In this document: positions 1-10,632 of the stretch, one piece after another
Position numbering within the stretch: the stretch's first letter is position 1
Layout of the letters: every line of letters starts with the position of its first letter
NCBI RefSeq assembly: GCF_027595985.1
Contig: NC_073313.1
Coordinates: 82,376,494-82,440,493, forward strand
Length of the DNA stretch: 64,000 nucleotides
Origin: Sorex araneus
Lineage: Eukaryota; Chordata; Mammalia; Eulipotyphla; Soricidae
Direction of reading: 5' to 3'
The notes under the pieces: generated by a model
The model's input: the letters and a program-made list of their open reading frames with translations, nothing else
Database searches by the model: none
What the model was told of the DNA's origin: nothing
Program-made: the position numbers and the translations under genes

Positions 1-36
1 GGTTTTGGTTCCCAAACCACAATGAATAAGCACTGT

Positions 37-279
37 CTGTAGCACTGTCGTCCCATTGTTCATCGATTTGCTAGAGCGGGCACCAGTAACGTCTCCATTG
101 TGAGACTTGTTACTGTTTTTGGCATATTGAATACGCCACAGGTAGCTTGTCAGGCTCTGACGTGTGGGTAGGATACTCTCAGTAGCTTGCTGGGCTCTCT
201 GAGAGGGATGGAAGAATCAAACCCGGGTTGGCCACGTGCAAGGCAAACGCCCTACCCGCTGTGCTATTGCTCCAGCCCA
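37..279 (-). mobile_element. SOR-like SINE, form B, near full length
   Basis: Read on the minus strand it has the tRNA-like head with A box and B box (GGTTCGATTC-like), then the form B body and an end in GCTACAG-type repeats rather than poly(A). Form B copies at 3660, 23769, 31185 and 40712 align with it along the whole length. Confidence 0.85.
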
Positions 280-344
280 CAAGAGATAAAATGACTAGAA
301 GCTCTTGATAAATAAAGGGTGGGAATTTGAAGCAAAAGACTGAA

Positions 345-541
345 GGGGTCTTTTTGGTGTTGGAGTGGAGGGGTCAGAGGTTGGGGCTATATCCTGTGAT
401 GCTCAGGGCTTACTCCTGGCGCTGTGCTCAGGGATCACTGAGCAATACTCTGGCAATGCTGCTCTGTGGTTCTGGGAATTGAGTTAGGATCAGCTGCGTG
501 CAACACAAACATCTTAAGCCCTGTACTGACTCTCTGGCCAA
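345..541 (-). mobile_element. Old diverged SOR-like SINE
   Basis: The plus strand shows the decayed reverse complement of form A: a 'gatgctcagggcttactcctggc' style body and a terminal 'ctctggcc'. Divergence is high and no TSD is visible. Confidence 0.6.
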
Positions 542-559
542 AAGGCTGCAAGTTTGACA

Positions 560-2845
560 AATGGGCCCATGCTGAGAGACTGGCCCAAGCCATAGTGCCA
601 CAGAACTAATGTTAGTCCCCACCCGCTGGTGGAAATAGAACTCCGAATATTCTGCCAGGCTTGCTTGGAATAATTAGTGAATGTTCCATTTCAAAGCTGT
701 ATTTGAAGAAAGAGACGGGCAGCTTTGAGGCTGCAGAGAGCCAAGGTTGCCTTCTTCGCTACTGTATCCCTGGTGCCTAGAAATGGGGTGAGAGAAGACG
801 GAGTGCTCTAAAGTATTGGCTGAGCTGGGGGAGCTGCATTCCCACCCTGCCTGTGCCACCAACTTGCTGTGAGATGGGCAACGTATTGTTCTTTCTCTGG
901 GATTCTGCTCCTTCACACGGCGCAATGAAAGGACGGACCCCGCTGTTAGCAACCCCCTCCCTTCCAGATCGCATATAATGTGATTAGAGAAGAAGCACTC
1001 CATTGGCCCGAAACTTCACCAAGCTTAACCCTAGATCGATCCGTGGGAATGATTTAAGTGACACAAACACCACGATACTTCCTCCAGGACACAAAGAAAC
1101 AGCCCCTCGACCCGCAGGAGAAAAACAACTGCCTTTGTCCAGTCATTGTCCACTGATGGGACTTGGGTTTTCTTGTGAATTTCAAGTTGGCTTTTCTGTT
1201 CACAGGAAAGGGACCACACTTGGCTCAGAGGCATTTCAGCTGGTTTTCCCCCAGGGAGCAAGCTGAGTATCTGTTGAACTTCCCACCTGCTGGGGCAGTG
1301 TAAGCTGGCTGGAGCTCATTAAACCCAAAGGCAGCCCTTCAGCTTTTCCAGAAACCGGCAAACAGCCGAGCAGGTTCATTCTGACCCCGGGAGCATGCAC
1401 ACAGGGCTTTCCTTATCCCAGACTCAAGAGCAGCGCCATTCTGTACAGCAGGTCCTCCAATAATGGAGTTTCTTTCAACGTCGTTTCATTTATAACACTG
1501 ATGAGAAAAAGAACTCCCGCTGCTGCGCTATTGAATACAACCACACACTGGAGGGCCTGGCCTTAGCACTTGCCTTTCTCTATGTCTGCATATATCGTCG
1601 AAAGTTGCAGTTTCCAAGCGTCTATGGAGGCTGTTCAATGACAAATGACTGTACCCAGGAACCAGTTCCCTGGGTCTCCGATTTCCTAACCCCACCCCAG
1701 ACAGGAGCCAGCTTCTAGCTTCCCTTTGTCGGAGTGGGGCAGAAGTTAGAGGTGGCCACAGTGATCTAAGCAGACTCCGTCCTGAAAGGAGCTGGTGGCT
1801 TAGCCGCACCCTACGTGGAGGTTTATTCGGGCCAGTCAAGCCACCCAGAAGGTAAAGTTTTGTGATTTCTGTGGGTTCTGTCGGACAGTGTGTTGGGGGA
1901 AAGATGTATCAGTTGCTCTAATGAGAGACCCAGAGCTTGACGGCCGACAGTCACGGGCTGTTAGCGTTGTTAGTCTTAAAGGGAATACGAGAGTGGAAAA
2001 CGGTGCCACACGAGGCAGCCCAGTCCCCCAGCACACTCAGGCAGGGTCAGGAGAAAGGAAACGTGGAATTTGCTAGAAAGCGATGCATCTCCCTGTTGGG
2101 GTGCTGATAGGGAAGGAGGTCCCCTCTAGTTCGGTGAGGCAGCACCCCAGGATTTTTGGAATTGTGCTGGTTCCCAAGTTATCTCTGACTTCATTTCCTT
2201 GTGTGTTACTTGGTTTCCATCCTGTCCATCCGCCCCTCTCCCCGCACACTCCCCCCTACCCCAAGGCCTGGAGACGGCTTTCTTCCCTAGTTCATTTTCA
2301 AAGCAGCGCTTGCTGCTCGTTTAAAAGAGCTTTTCACACTGCTAGCAGCAGGGCTGTGGGAGGAGTGCCGGCCCCCACTTCTGATTACCGAGCTATTCAA
2401 TGGGACAAGTATGTATGGGGCACCTGCGTGAAAGAGAGAGAAAGCCTGACTCTGTCCTTTTCACTGGACCCCATCCACTCCCAGGGCCTTGGGAACTTGC
2501 AGGGGTGGGGAGCAAAGGTGAGCTCCTCCAAACAAAAGGGGGACATGTGGCCATTAGGAACACAGGAGCCTCCTATAGAAACAGCAGCATGAAGCGGGGT
2601 GCTCCTTTTAGAGTTTCCCACCTGGGCTTCCTGGATGGAGGTCTGCAGACCCCCCAGGTCTCTAGTCAGCCTGGCAATGCAGGGGGAAGGGAGGGCTTGG
2701 AAACCACAGGAGAAACTTTTCTGCTCTCTTTCATTTAAAAACATTTTGTTTTGTTATCATTTCTTAAAAAAGAAATGGCTTCTTTTATTTTTAAGTAGCA
2801 CATTCACTTAGGAACTTGGTAATTGTCCGTTCCAGAATGGCGTGC
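560..2845. other. Single-copy block, no gene recognised
   Basis: About 2.3 kb with no recognisable SINE or L1. The reading frames here are short and show no family resemblance, and no convincing splice-site pair frames them. The segment 1560-1860 has mixed composition without simple repeats, as conserved non-coding DNA often does, but conservation cannot be judged from one genome. Confidence 0.5.
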
Positions 2846-2849
2846 TGGT

Positions 2850-3000
2850 TTTTAAGTATATATATATTTAATTTTGCTAAAGTGCTGTGATTTATAAAGT
2901 TATTGATAATTGAGCTTTAGATATGTAATATTCTAGCAGGAGTCCCACCACTGGTGTCAACTTCCCTTCACCAGAAGAAAACTTTCAGCTTTCTTACTAA
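2850..3000 (-). mobile_element. L1 3' end fragment, antisense
   Basis: The plus strand has a 'tttataaagttattgata' stretch followed by 'cccaccactggtgtcaactt' and 'cccttcaccag'. This is the reverse complement of an L1 3' UTR pattern seen in several other L1 ends in the window. Confidence 0.5.
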
Positions 3001-3067
3001 AAGGTGCTATTAAGAGTGAGAAGGTGAAGAGAGAAGGCTTTCTGTCATGAGACCCCGATACTAAAAC

Positions 3068-3397
3068 GAGCTCAAAACCATTTTATTTATTTGCTTATTG
3101 TTTGGTCACCACCCCGCACAGCAGAGCCTGGCAAGCTACCCGTGGCGTATTCGATATGCCAAAAACAGTAACAACAAGTCTTACAATGGAGACGTTACTG
3201 GTGCCCGCTCGAGCAAATCGATGAACAACGGGACGATAGTGCTACAGTGCAGTGCTTGGTCACCACATCACATTACTCCAGCTCTGTGCCCAGAACTCAC
3301 TCCTCACTCAGGGCACCCTAGTGGTGCCGAGGATCGAACCAAGGTTGGCTGCACTCAAAGCAAGCACCTTCCTTGCTGTACTAACTCTCCAAGCCAA
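3068..3397 (-). mobile_element. Old SINE interrupted by a younger SINE piece
   Basis: The two outer parts (about 3068-3112 and 3256-3397) are one diverged minus-strand SINE, ending in 'ctctccaagcc'. The middle, 3113-3255, is a later form B insertion flanked by TSDs. Confidence 0.55.
3113..3255 (+). mobile_element. 5'-truncated form B SINE with 11 bp TSD
   Basis: Only the 3' part of form B is present, starting at the 'gcagagcctggcaag' region and ending in CTACAGTGCAGTGC with no poly(A). The flanks TTGGTCACCAC at 3102-3112 and 3256-3266 match exactly, so this is a true insertion that lacks the polymerase III promoter head. Confidence 0.75.
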
Positions 3398-3550
3398 ACA
3401 TTTTACTTGTTTTCTTTTCTCTGGCTTCTTGAAAAGAAATTGGAATTGGAAAACAGGAGGGTTCAAAGGTATCGTGATGTTGCCAAGAGACCATTTAAGA
3501 AGCTCAAAGATGTCAAGATAGAAATGAAGGCACTTACCTTCGTTAGGTGA

Positions 3551-4199
3551 CTACAACCCTGAGTTCAGTAGCCGACTGAGACCCACAGAGACAGGACAGA
3601 TATCTCAAGATTTTATTCACACACCAAAACACACTCATACAGTGAACTCGGTGCTGAGGCACTGTAGCACTATTGTCCCATTGTTCATTGATTTGCTCGA
3701 GCGGGCACCAGTATCATCTCCATTGTGAGACTTGCTGTTACTGTTTTTGGCATATCGAATACACCACGGGTAGCTTGCCAGGCTCTGCCATGCGGGCGGG
3801 ATACTCTTGGACTCTCGGAGAGAGATGGAGGAATCGAACCCGGGTCAGCCACGTGCGAGGCAAATGCCCTACCCGCTGTATTATCGCTCCAGTCAATGCT
3901 GAGGGCACTCATACAAACAAGGGTTTCAGCGCTGAGGCTCTCACAAGCTAGGGCCGCTTTCTAGACTTGGAACCCCAAGCACTAGAGGCTGGCTCAGCAC
4001 TGAGGGTTCAGAAGCCTAAGAGACTTGGAACTCCAATCGCTCTCCGGGAGAGGTTTTTTTAAGCCCTGTGCCCTTCTACCTACATGCCTGGACGCATGCC
4101 TGTGTGTCTGGATGCCTCCCGCCTGGTGCATTCTCTGAGTCTTGAGCAAGCAAGCAGAGGGTACAGACGCGAAACAGAATGGTTAACACTTCTTGCTAC
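3551..4199 (-). mobile_element. Probable endogenous retrovirus-type solo LTR, SINE-interrupted
   Basis: Read on the minus strand it begins TGTAGCAAGAAG and has an AATAAA signal (plus-strand TTTATT at 3611-3616) near its 3' end, followed by a U5-like stretch ending ...GTAGTCA. The plus-strand ends are TG and CA. No flanking TSD could be matched, so the limits are approximate. A form B SINE splits it. No retroviral coding sequence is attached. Confidence 0.45.
3660..3896 (-). mobile_element. SOR-like SINE, form B, full length
   Basis: A complete form B copy with the B box readable on the minus strand. It sits inside the LTR-like element; TGCTGAGG on the left and TGCTGAGG on the right look like the TSD. 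The end lacks poly(A). Confidence 0.85.
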
Positions 4200-4349
4200 A
4201 TTTACTTGAATCGTCCTTGTTATCTGTGGTCAGATGTCTGAGCATTTATGTCCATGCCCTTGGGGTCTGGTGTGTTTTCTTACTAGGTGGTAAACGCATG
4301 ACCTTGAGGCATAAAAATGAGTCTGGCTTTTCAAAATAGAATGACAGTG

Positions 4350-4490
4350 GTTCTTTCACCTTGCATGCCACTAGAGCAATGGTTCCAATCCCAGCCCTGT
4401 AAATGGGCCCCTGAGCACTGCCAGTTGTGCCACCTGAGCACAGAGCCAATAATAACTCCTGAGAACAGAGACAAGTGTGTCACCCCCAAA
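4350..4490 (+). mobile_element. Old diverged SINE
   Basis: The stretch 'cctgagcactgccag' and the later 'gtgtcacccccaaaa' follow the order of the form A body and tail junction. The head is badly decayed. Confidence 0.5.
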
Positions 4491-4499
4491 ATGAAGCTT

Positions 4500-4880
4500 A
4501 AGACTACTGTGAACCCCAGAGCTACCCACTGAAAATAAAACATGTACCACGTGTGTCCTCTAAGTGAATAGCTATGAGAAAGAAGGAAAACTTCATTTCA
4601 ACACCTCAACTACTTTAACTCAAAATCTTGTCATTTCAACACAGATTTTAATGTTTTAAAAAACCCTTTTTTTCATACCAAGTTGTCCAAAATTGGGTAG
4701 TTTGCACTTCCTAGCACATTTTGATTTAGAATAGTCACAATTCAAGTGCTCCATAGGCATGTGCTGGACTCATATTCGTTTTGCAAATAAAGAAATAAGA
4801 ATGTGTCCAGTAGTGACTGCTAGGTCTCCCTAAATATTACCCCACAAAACTTGGGATTCTGACCCTAGTTCTGATTGGCC
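4500..4880. other. AT-rich single-copy spacer
   Basis: AT-rich sequence between two old SINEs. I see no open frame, repeat or regulatory motif worth naming. Confidence 0.5.
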
Positions 4881-4997
4881 CATACCTAGGGAACTCAAGG
4901 GCTCTTTCTGGCTCTGTGCTCAGTAGTGACCCCTAGTGGTGCTTGTGGGAACCATATTTGGTGCTGGGGATTTGAACCTAGCTACCTCTCCAACTCG
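4880..4997 (-). mobile_element. Old diverged SINE fragment
   Basis: Reverse-complement form A body ('ctggctctgtgctcag', 'ggtgctggggatttgaac') without the head or a clear tail. Confidence 0.55.
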
Positions 4998-5021
4998 GAG
5001 AACGCTGTTTTATTTAATTTA

Positions 5022-5191
5022 TTGCGCTGGAGCGAGAGCACAGCGGGTAGGGCATTTGCCTTGCACACTGCTGACCCAGGTTCGATTCCTCCATCCCTCT
5101 CAGAGAGCCCGGCAAGTTGCCGAGAGTATCCTGCCTGCATGGCAGAGCCTGACAAGCTACCTGTGGTGTATTCGATATGCCAAAACAGTAA
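5022..5191 (+). mobile_element. SOR-like SINE, form B, 3'-truncated
   Basis: Has an intact A box (GAGCACAGCGGGTAGGG) and B box (GGTTCGATTCC), then the form B body as far as 'gatatgccaaaacagtaa'. The last quarter of form B is missing. Confidence 0.8.
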
Positions 5192-5204
5192 GAATTTATA
5201 TATT

Positions 5205-5330
5205 TATTTTTAGGCTTGGGTACATATCTGGCAGTAATCAGGGGTTATTCCTGACTCGGTGTTCAGGAATGATGCCTAATGGTGCTTAGTTGCATGCAAG
5301 GCAAGTACCTTATCTACTATGCATTATTTT
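5205..5330 (-). mobile_element. Old diverged SINE
   Basis: Reverse-complement body with 'caggggttattcctgact' and 'gcatgcaaggcaagtacc'. Strongly decayed. Confidence 0.5.
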
Positions 5331-5404
5331 TCTTATATTTTATGTTGTGGCTCTTTTCCTTGGAGAGGCAGACAGGCACACATACCAGACACACACAGTT
5401 TTCT

Positions 5405-5551
5405 AGAGCTGGAACAATAATACAGCGGGCAGGGTACTTGGCTTGCACAAGGCTGATCCAAGTTTGACTTGTGACACCTCTTATAGTCCCTTAATCACTG
5501 CCAGAGTGATCCCTGAGTGAGAACCCAGTAACCCCTGAGTATCACTGGGAG
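5405..5551 (+). mobile_element. Form A SINE leading into a microsatellite
   Basis: The A box is readable ('ataatacagcgggcaggg') and the body ends at 'cctgagtatcactggg'. Instead of a plain A tail it runs directly into a GAAA array, so the array probably grew from the SINE tail. Confidence 0.65.
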
Positions 5552-5615
5552 ATGAAAGAAAGAGAGAAAAAGAATGAAAGAAATAACAAAAGGGAGAAAG
5601 AAAGGAAGAAAGAAA

Positions 5616-5712
<97 letters not shown>

Positions 5713-5731
5713 GAAGGAAGGAAGGAAGGAA

Positions 5732-5796
<65 letters not shown>

Positions 5797-5856
5797 GAAG
5801 GAGGAAAAAAGAAAGAAGGAAAGAAAGGAGGAAAGAAAGAAAGAAGGAAGGAAGGA

Positions 5857-5888
<32 letters not shown>

Positions 5889-5998
5889 AGAGAGTAGAGA
5901 GGAGAGAGAGAAAGAAAGATAAAAAGAAAAGAAAGAGCAGAGAAAAAGAGAAAGAGAAAAAGAAAGAAAGAAAGGAGAGAGAAGAGAGAAGAAAAGCA
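5552..5998 (+). repeat. (GAAA)n / (GGAA)n purine microsatellite
   Basis: Almost 450 bp in which the plus strand is nearly all purine. The core is pure GAAA, with a GGAA block near 5712-5735 and another in the right part. The long [12 protein letters not shown] reading frames through it are artefacts of the repeat. Confidence 0.98.
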
Positions 5999-6344
5999 GT
6001 CTTTTAGAGACTGGAACCGTCTCCCATCTCCCCACTATGGGAAGTACTACCTCCACTTAAGCTGGGGAAAGCTGCTTTGCTGGGTGGGTGGGTGGCTCAG
6101 CTGCTTTCACAGCTGCCGGCCTAGTCATTGTTCAAATGAATGAGAACCCGCAGAACCTATCAAGAAGGAAAGGAAACCCACCCAGCACCCCTGTGCCCAG
6201 CCTAAGTTCACTGTGTCCCTCCTTCCTTCCTTCCCCTGAAGGCCTAAGATGGCCTCAGCCCCACACAAAGAGGTACTCTTGGGTCAGGCTTCCACACCCT
6301 AGCCCACCCCTTCCTCCTAGTCCTTTGTGTTTTCATGTGACTTT
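5999..6344. other. Single-copy stretch
   Basis: About 350 bp of ordinary, slightly GC-rich sequence between a microsatellite and an old SINE. Nothing recognisable. Confidence 0.5.
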
Positions 6345-6500
6345 TAATGGAGAGCCACATCTGGGGTGTTGCTTGGAGGTTATTCCAAGCTTTGCGCTGG
6401 GAGCTACCCCCGGTGGTCCTTGGGCAAACCTGTGCTGTGCCAGGGACGCAAGCCTCATGCAAGGCAAGCGCCTTACCCCCTGACCTATCTCCTGGCCGCC
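6345..6500 (-). mobile_element. Old diverged SINE
   Basis: Reverse-complement form A body: 'gttattccaagctttgcgctg', then 'catgcaaggcaagcgcctta' and 'ctatctcctgg'. Confidence 0.55.
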
Positions 6501-6602
6501 TTGTGACTTTCAAAGTGTCTTTTTTTGGAGGTTTCTTTTAAACAGTTTATTTTCTATATTTTATTATTGTTTGAGGCTCTGTGAAAAAAAAATTCTTGTT
6601 TA

Positions 6603-6776
6603 CGGCTGGAGAGGTAGTACAGCAGACAGGGCACTTACTTTGCATGCTAGAAATCTAGTTTCGATCCCTGGCACCCCATAGACACCCCCCAACATCCTCC
6701 AGGAATGATCCCTACATACAGAATCAGGAGCAAGCCCAGAGCACTGACAAGTGTGGCCCAAGCTCCCCCCAAGTGT
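6603..6776 (+). mobile_element. SOR-like SINE, form A, older
   Basis: Head 'ggctggagaggtagtacagc', B box 'ctagtttcgatccc', body 'aggaatgatccctacat', and end 'gtgtggcccaa'. A plus-strand copy with moderate divergence. Confidence 0.7.
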
Positions 6777-8427
6777 CTTTTATTAAAATTAAAATTACTT
6801 TTTACTTGAACAGACACTCGAGCGTGTTGGGAATCCCATCCTTCAAAAGGCAAAATAAAGTGGGCTCCGGTCACCGTGCTCTAGCAGCAATGCATGGAAC
6901 ACACACTCACACACTCACACAGCCTCCCCCAACTCTGTGTCAGGGCAGTCCCCAGCTGCTGCGGCGGGAAGCAGTGTGGGGGTGTGCTTGCATTGTCTGC
7001 CTTCAAAACAGGGGCAGCCTGCGGAGGTTCCTAGACCCCCAATGGCCCCCGGCTGACCCCCTGCCAGCCAAGAGGTGCCCCACTGCCAAGAATGCAGTGG
7101 AGTCCCGCTGAGGCGGGAGGCCGCAGCTCAAGAAAATGTGAGGAATGCCCTTTGTAAAGACACACTAGCCTTTGCACAGAAGAGTCCTCTGGGCTGCCAC
7201 AAAGGTAGGACGCGTCGTTTCAGGACCCAGGGTCGGGATCCAAGTTCACTTCAAATCTGTCTCTAAAGAAGGACGCCCGCTCATTAAAAAGAGCCTTGAC
7301 TTGAACTTGACAGCATTCCCACCCAGCGTCTATTGTGCCACTGATGTCAGGATCACTCATGGAAACCGGCCAAGAGGCCACACCCCCTTGGGGGGGGGCG
7401 GGAGGAGCTGTTCTCCAAAGGCCTTTTCTTACTTACCCATCCAGTCCACCGGGATACCCAGCCTAAGTAGAACAGATTTAGAAATGCCCATCATTGCGCC
7501 CTGGGGAGGGGGACTGACCGGCTCCCCGCCTGGCTGAAGCCGCACCCACACCCGACAGCTACAGCCATACAAAGGGCTCAACTTGACTGCTTCACGGCTA
7601 ATCCAAAGAGACAACAAATTGACAAAAATTCCAGGTACATGGTACACTGGCTCAACTAACAACAAACAGCTCAGTAAATCCTTGGACAATGACTTTAATG
7701 ATCTCATGGCGAGGTCGAACAATTTTCACAAACTTCCTTCCACGGAACTATTTTTTGGGAATTCCACTTCCCACTTTGCAGTAGCAAGGAATAGAAAATG
7801 CATTATTGTGTGCCTGCCACCAAGGCGGGGGGGAGGTGGGCTTGGGAGTGGGTGGAAAACTGGGGTTTCTGATGGCGGGAAGGTCACAGTAGTAGTAGGA
7901 TTGGAGTCTGAATGTGAAATGCCCAAAACACTTGTGTTATGATCCACTCTGTAAACCATAGTGTTTAAATAAAGTTAAGAAAAAAGGAACGCCCACTGCT
8001 GAGAAGAATGTGTCTGTGGATGTAGACATCATCTGGATTCCTTTTCCTGTCTTGGGGGAGACTGCATGTTGATGAGGAGGCTGTTGTGAGAGATCGTGGG
8101 ACAGTATGAAGAGAGCCAGGCCTTGGCTTGCCTTTCACAGAAGACTTTGCATTCTTAGCAGAAGGCAGTTTCTTCACGAATTTCAATCACCTGTAACCCT
8201 TGAGCTAAACTGAGGGATGTGAGCAGGTTATTATGGTGCAGGGAGGAAACCTGAGGCCACTAGAAAGCCGAGGGTACAGTCTTTTAGAGGCCAGGCATCG
8301 TGTTAAGAATGCAGTCATCGTTATTCTCATTCCACTCCCAAGAATAGCTGACGGTCATCGAAGGCCTTTGAAAGGATTTTTCCTCATTTCTCTAATCACA
8401 TGCCTATGACTGACCATATTCCCCTTT
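6777..8427. other. Single-copy block with possible conserved elements
   Basis: About 1.65 kb without SINE or L1. The section 7540-7810 has AT-rich, homeodomain-like sites and no simple repeats. Short CA runs lie near 6900-6920 and a G run near 7390. No exon with paired splice sites was found. Confidence 0.45.
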
Positions 8428-8618
8428 GTTTTTATTGTTGCTTTTATTTTTGGTCTGGGGACCACACTCAGCAGTGCTCAGAGCTATTCTTGGCTTTGAG
8501 CTCAGTGATCACTCTTGGAACTTGGTAGATCACGTGACACCAGAGACGGGGCATAAAACTGGAGTCCACTGCATGGAAGGCAAGCACCTTAACTCCCGTA
8601 GTGTATCACCAGCCCCCA
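8428..8618 (-). mobile_element. Old diverged SINE
   Basis: Reverse-complement form A layout: 'ccacactcagcagtgctcag', 'gcatggaaggcaagcacc', end 'caccagccccc'. Confidence 0.6.
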
Positions 8619-8739
8619 TATTCTCCTTCTTTCCATTTGATAAAGGAGGTGGCGGTAGCATATGGATATACCGTACCTTGCCTGCAGTCCTACAACTAGT
8701 ATATATATACTTGTATGCACTTGGTTTCTTTTGCAGAGT

Positions 8740-8906
8740 GACAGGGTGCACCATTGAGCCCACTCAGGCTTCTCCTGGCTCTGTGCTTAGGGGATCACTC
8801 TCAGCAGTGTTTGGGAACTGTGCGGTGCTGGGGATTAAGCCTGGACCTCCTGCGCGGAAAGCACATACTCAACATGCACTCAGCCCATTGAACTCTCTCC
8901 AGCCCA
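8740..8906 (-). mobile_element. Old diverged SINE
   Basis: Body motifs 'ctcctggctctgtgctta' and 'gtgctggggattaagcctg', ending 'ctctctccagccca'. Confidence 0.6.
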
Positions 8907-9067
8907 CTTCTGTATACTTGAATTCAAAGCTCTCCAACACCCATTCCTGGATCCTATCACCTTTTCTCCCTCACGATCAGGGAAGAGCACTTGAGAAATG
9001 TAGATACTGGTCTCTTGCAGCTCTGCCAGTTTAACCCCCTATATGCATTTATTCTCGCAGTATTTAT

Positions 9068-9210
9068 TCGTTTTGACTTTTGAGCTATGCCTGGCCATAT
9101 TCAGAGGCTATGCCAAGAGATGCTTGGGGGAGTCTTATGCAGTGCTGGTATTGGAACCAGGATTGTGGCTGCAGCTACCTTAACCTTTGTACTATCTCTC
9201 CTACTCCATC
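9068..9210 (-). mobile_element. Old diverged SINE
   Basis: Weak reverse-complement match: 'atgcctggccatattcag', 'gcagtgctggtattggaacc' and 'ctatctctcctac'. Confidence 0.45.
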
Positions 9211-9264
9211 TTTTAGCATTTGCTGATTGGCTATTAAGTGTATAGTATATATTACTGCCAAGTG

Positions 9265-10430
9265 CTGCCGCAGTGGACAGGGCAGTGGGCAGGCGAGTGG
9301 CACCGGGGCCAGAGGTGGTGGAGGGCCCTGGGTTGTCACGGGATGACAGACCGCCCCCCCCAGCCAGGCCCCGCCCCCCACACTCAGCATCCTGACTGCG
9401 CCTGTGCCTAAGGGCACTCCTGCATGCAGCGGCCAGCAGAGCCGAGCTCACGCACCCCGACCCCTCTGAGCCTCGGCCAGGGTGCAGGGGGCCCCCAGCC
9501 CTCAGGCACGGGGCTCGGAGCTCTGAGGAGGCTCTGTGTAACCCAAACTTGTTCTCATGGGACTCAAGTTTGTGGGAACTTGAGGGACCCCAGGCTGCAT
9601 GGTTCCTGCAGGCATGAAAGCAGTGAGGGTGGGAAGGCCTGTCCCCCTTCCCTCCCCCTCCTCCCTTCCCTCCCCTCCCCTTCCCCCCTTCCCCTCTCCC
9701 TCCCCTCCTCCCCTCCCTCCCACTCCTCCCCTTCCTCCCCCCATCTTCCTCCCCCCCTTCCCTTCCTCTCTCTCCTCTTCCTTCCTTTCCCCTTCTTCCC
9801 CTCCCTCCTCCCCTTTTTCCCCTCCTCCTTCCTCCTCTTTTTTTCTCCTCCTCCCCCTCGTCTCCTCCCCTTCTTCCTCTTCTTCCTCCCCCACACCATT
9901 TTCAGGCCACACCTGGTGGATCTGGGGGGCCATGTGTGCGTGGCTGAGTCCAGGGTCCCTCCTACACCCTGGACAGTCTTAACGAGTCCCCACGCCCAGA
10001 GGGGTGTCCTGGGGACAGCAGGACCTTCAGGACACCTCCTTGCCTCAAGCTGACTGAACTCACTTTTGACCATATTTGCCTCAAAGCCAAGTGGCCACCC
10101 TGTGGGGCCGTGGTATAAATATCAGCTGCTGACCTTGTGTCCCAGTAACACCAGCCCTGGGCACGCGGGGCCTCCTGCCAGCCAGAGCAGGGGCTGGGCT
10201 GCAGGGCCCTGGCAGGAATATCCTAGGCTTTCTGAGGGACGGTCACTAGGGCCCGTTCGGACCCCGCAGCCCGGGCCTTGGGGGCTCGCTCCAAGGAGTG
10301 AAACTCCCGTGGGGTCAGAGAGCACGGCCGGCACCGCACCCTCACGGCCACCTCCCACACCCGCCTCCCGGCACAGCTAGAACCAGCCTTGCGCGATAAG
10401 AACACGGGTCAGGACGGGGTGTGAGACCCA
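9265..10430. promoter_or_regulatory. GC-rich domain with CpG-rich patches
   Basis: Composition shifts sharply from the AT-rich surroundings. The densest CpG section, by eye about 10225-10425, has many CpGs (for example GCGCGA and ACGGCCGGCACCGC), near the expected frequency for its base content. This is the only such patch outside SINE and LTR sequence, so a promoter or short CpG island is possible. No first exon or initiator could be identified. Confidence 0.35.
9640..9898 (+). repeat. Polypyrimidine (CCCTTCC-like) tract
   Basis: About 260 bp in which the plus strand is almost entirely C and T. It is irregular rather than one repeated unit. Such strand-asymmetric tracts can form triplex (H-) DNA. 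The Pro/Ser-rich or Glu/Gly-rich reading frames through it are artefacts. Confidence 0.95.
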
Positions 10431-10494
10431 GTTACAGCTCGTGCTGGCCTGTGGGTCTCGGGCTGGACAGCTGGAGAGAGACGGGTCGCCTTCC

Positions 10495-10632
10495 TGCATG
10501 TGTGCGTGCGTGAGTGCATGTGTGTGCATGTGTGAACGTGTGTACGTGTGTGTGTACGTGTGTGTGAGCATATGTGTGCACGTGTGTGTGCGCGTGTGTG
10601 ATCATGTGTGTGTGCGTGTGTGAGAGAGAGAG
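10495..10632 (+). repeat. Imperfect (TG)n array
   Basis: Runs of TG broken by CG, CA and AC steps, ending in a short GA run. It is a mixed purine-pyrimidine alternation of a type that can adopt Z-DNA. Confidence 0.9.

Noticed and set aside
5481..6056. Long Lys/Arg/Glu and Phe/Ser/Leu reading frames
   Set aside because: They are translations of the GAAA array, with period-four codon use and no other sequence content.
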